Shown here piece by piece: positions 5,636-5,943 of a stretch of DNA of 5,943 bases. The notes beneath the pieces are model-generated. The model was not told the DNA's origin. It worked only from the letters and a program-made list of their open reading frames with translations, and did no database searches. The stretch is from JBLHKE01 sp047619485 (GTDB lineage Bacteria > Verrucomicrobiota > Verrucomicrobiia > Verrucomicrobiales > DEV007). Each line of letters opens with the position of its first letter. Positions within the stretch are counted from its first letter, which is position 1. The translations under genes and the position numbers were made by a program. The stretch covers positions 1 through 5,943 of the forward strand of contig JBLHKE010000499.1 of NCBI GenBank assembly GCA_047619485.1, read 5' to 3'.

Positions 5636-5943
5636 TCAACGCCGGCGACGCAGCATCAGCAAGGTGCCAAACACGCCGAGGATAGCTGCTGTCGGCTCAG
5701 GGATCGGGGCGTTAGCACCTGCGTCGATGATCGCGCCACCGTTGGCCACGCCGCTTTGATTGCCCCCGAGTGTCGCGCTATCATTGAGGCCGTTCTCAAA
5801 GTTGTAGTAGGCAATCAGCGCCTGATCCACTCCGGGAGCGTTCAGATCGATCGGCACGTTCCAGCCATCGGCGATGGTTGGCGCATCCAGCGCGGCCCCC
5901 CAGACGCTGATCTCGTCGATGAGGCCGTCGAAAAACTCGAAGC
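5636..5943 (-). CDS. C-terminal part of a LamG-type secreted protein with PEP-CTERM sorting tail (5' end beyond window)
   Basis: The last 101 codons plus TGA (5638-5636) of a gene that enters from the right edge; its true start is not in the window, and an internal ATG at 5857 is not a credible start because coding pattern continues upstream. The visible part begins inside a LamG-like fold (EFFDGLIDEISVWG, then ALIAYYNFENGLND), passes a short Gly/Ala/Asn-rich linker, and ends with PEP, a hydrophobic helix (AAILGVFGTLLML) and RRRR. That is the PEP-CTERM pattern recognised by exosortase, which moves the protein across the membrane and cleaves the tail, usually in bacteria that make exopolysaccharide. 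The ligand and function are unknown. The LamG end is clearly related to that of the giant protein downstream. It is terminated by a hairpin 28 bases past the stop. Confidence 0.9.
   Translation of the reverse strand, partial: FEFFDGLIDEISVWGAALDAPTIADGWNVPIDLNAPGVDQALIAYYNFENGLNDSATLGGNQSGVANGGAIIDAGANAPIPEPTAAILGVFGTLLMLRRRR
5639..5701 (-). other. PEP-CTERM protein-sorting signal
   Basis: The final 21 residues of the upstream protein consist of P-E-P, a spacer T, a hydrophobic stretch of about 13 residues (AAILGVFGTLLML), and four arginines right before the stop. The tripartite layout matches PEP-CTERM. It implies an exosortase elsewhere in the genome. Confidence 0.93.
5912..5933. repeat. 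22-bp direct repeat, copy in the PEP-CTERM gene
   Basis: The second copy of the repeat at 5033-5054, also encoding FDGLIDE with the same codons. Outside the 22 bases the two genes diverge at DNA level while the proteins remain recognisably similar. Confidence 0.85.

Noticed and set aside
5612..5639. TTGATT with a 17-base spacer and TTAGTT on the minus strand as a promoter for the giant gene
   Set aside because: The -10 element matches the consensus at only two of six bases, and the transcript would begin with the terminator hairpin.
5033..5933. The 22-bp direct repeat as a mobile-element or attachment site
   Set aside because: Both copies code for the same conserved LamG motif in the same frame, no integrase or transposase is present, and nothing is inserted between them except the ends of two intact frames.

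Overview
The window reads almost entirely on the minus strand. It holds one very large, 3'-truncated secreted-protein gene (complement of 1..5539, 1846 codons visible, no stop) and, upstream of it in transcription order, the 3' end of a second secreted-protein gene (complement of 5636..5943). A 96-base gap between them carries a clear intrinsic terminator for the upstream gene. I see no RNA genes, CRISPR arrays, insertion sequences or credible plus-strand genes.

Likely source: a GC-rich environmental bacterium of the Planctomycetota-Verrucomicrobiota-Chlamydiota group, most likely Verrucomicrobiota. The reasons are a PEP-CTERM sorting tail, LamG domains, two lamin-tail domains around a CotH kinase-like domain, and a 'D-x-D-x-D-G...N-L-L-E-Y-A-x-G-T-D-P' segment near the C-terminus. 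That combination is typical of large exported proteins from these phyla. This is inference from domain style; there is no phylogenetic marker in the window.

Layout, right to left (direction of transcription). (1) 5943-5636: last 101 residues of a LamG-type protein ending in PEP-CTERM. (2) 5608-5575: hairpin plus seven-T tract. (3) 5574-5540: 35-base C-rich leader with no Shine-Dalgarno sequence. Its complement is a G-rich tract on the template strand. (4) 5539-1: giant protein, in order: signal peptide, LamG/ConA-like domain, Ig-like domain, cadherin-like tandem domain, cadherin-type repeat, lamin-tail domain 1, jelly-roll-like module, Ig-like module, CotH kinase-like domain with its key residues kept, Gly-rich linker, Fn3-like domain, lamin-tail domain 2, acidic Ca-binding-like 'LLEYAAGTDP' segment, and the start of a C-terminal beta domain cut off by the window edge.

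How they may work together: both products look exported and share a closely related LamG C-terminal segment, so they are probably paralogous parts of one surface or extracellular-matrix set. The upstream protein would be sorted by an exosortase. The giant protein probably is too, but its C-terminus lies outside the window. The most unusual point is an apparently intact CotH-type kinase fold inside a secreted, adhesin-like scaffold.
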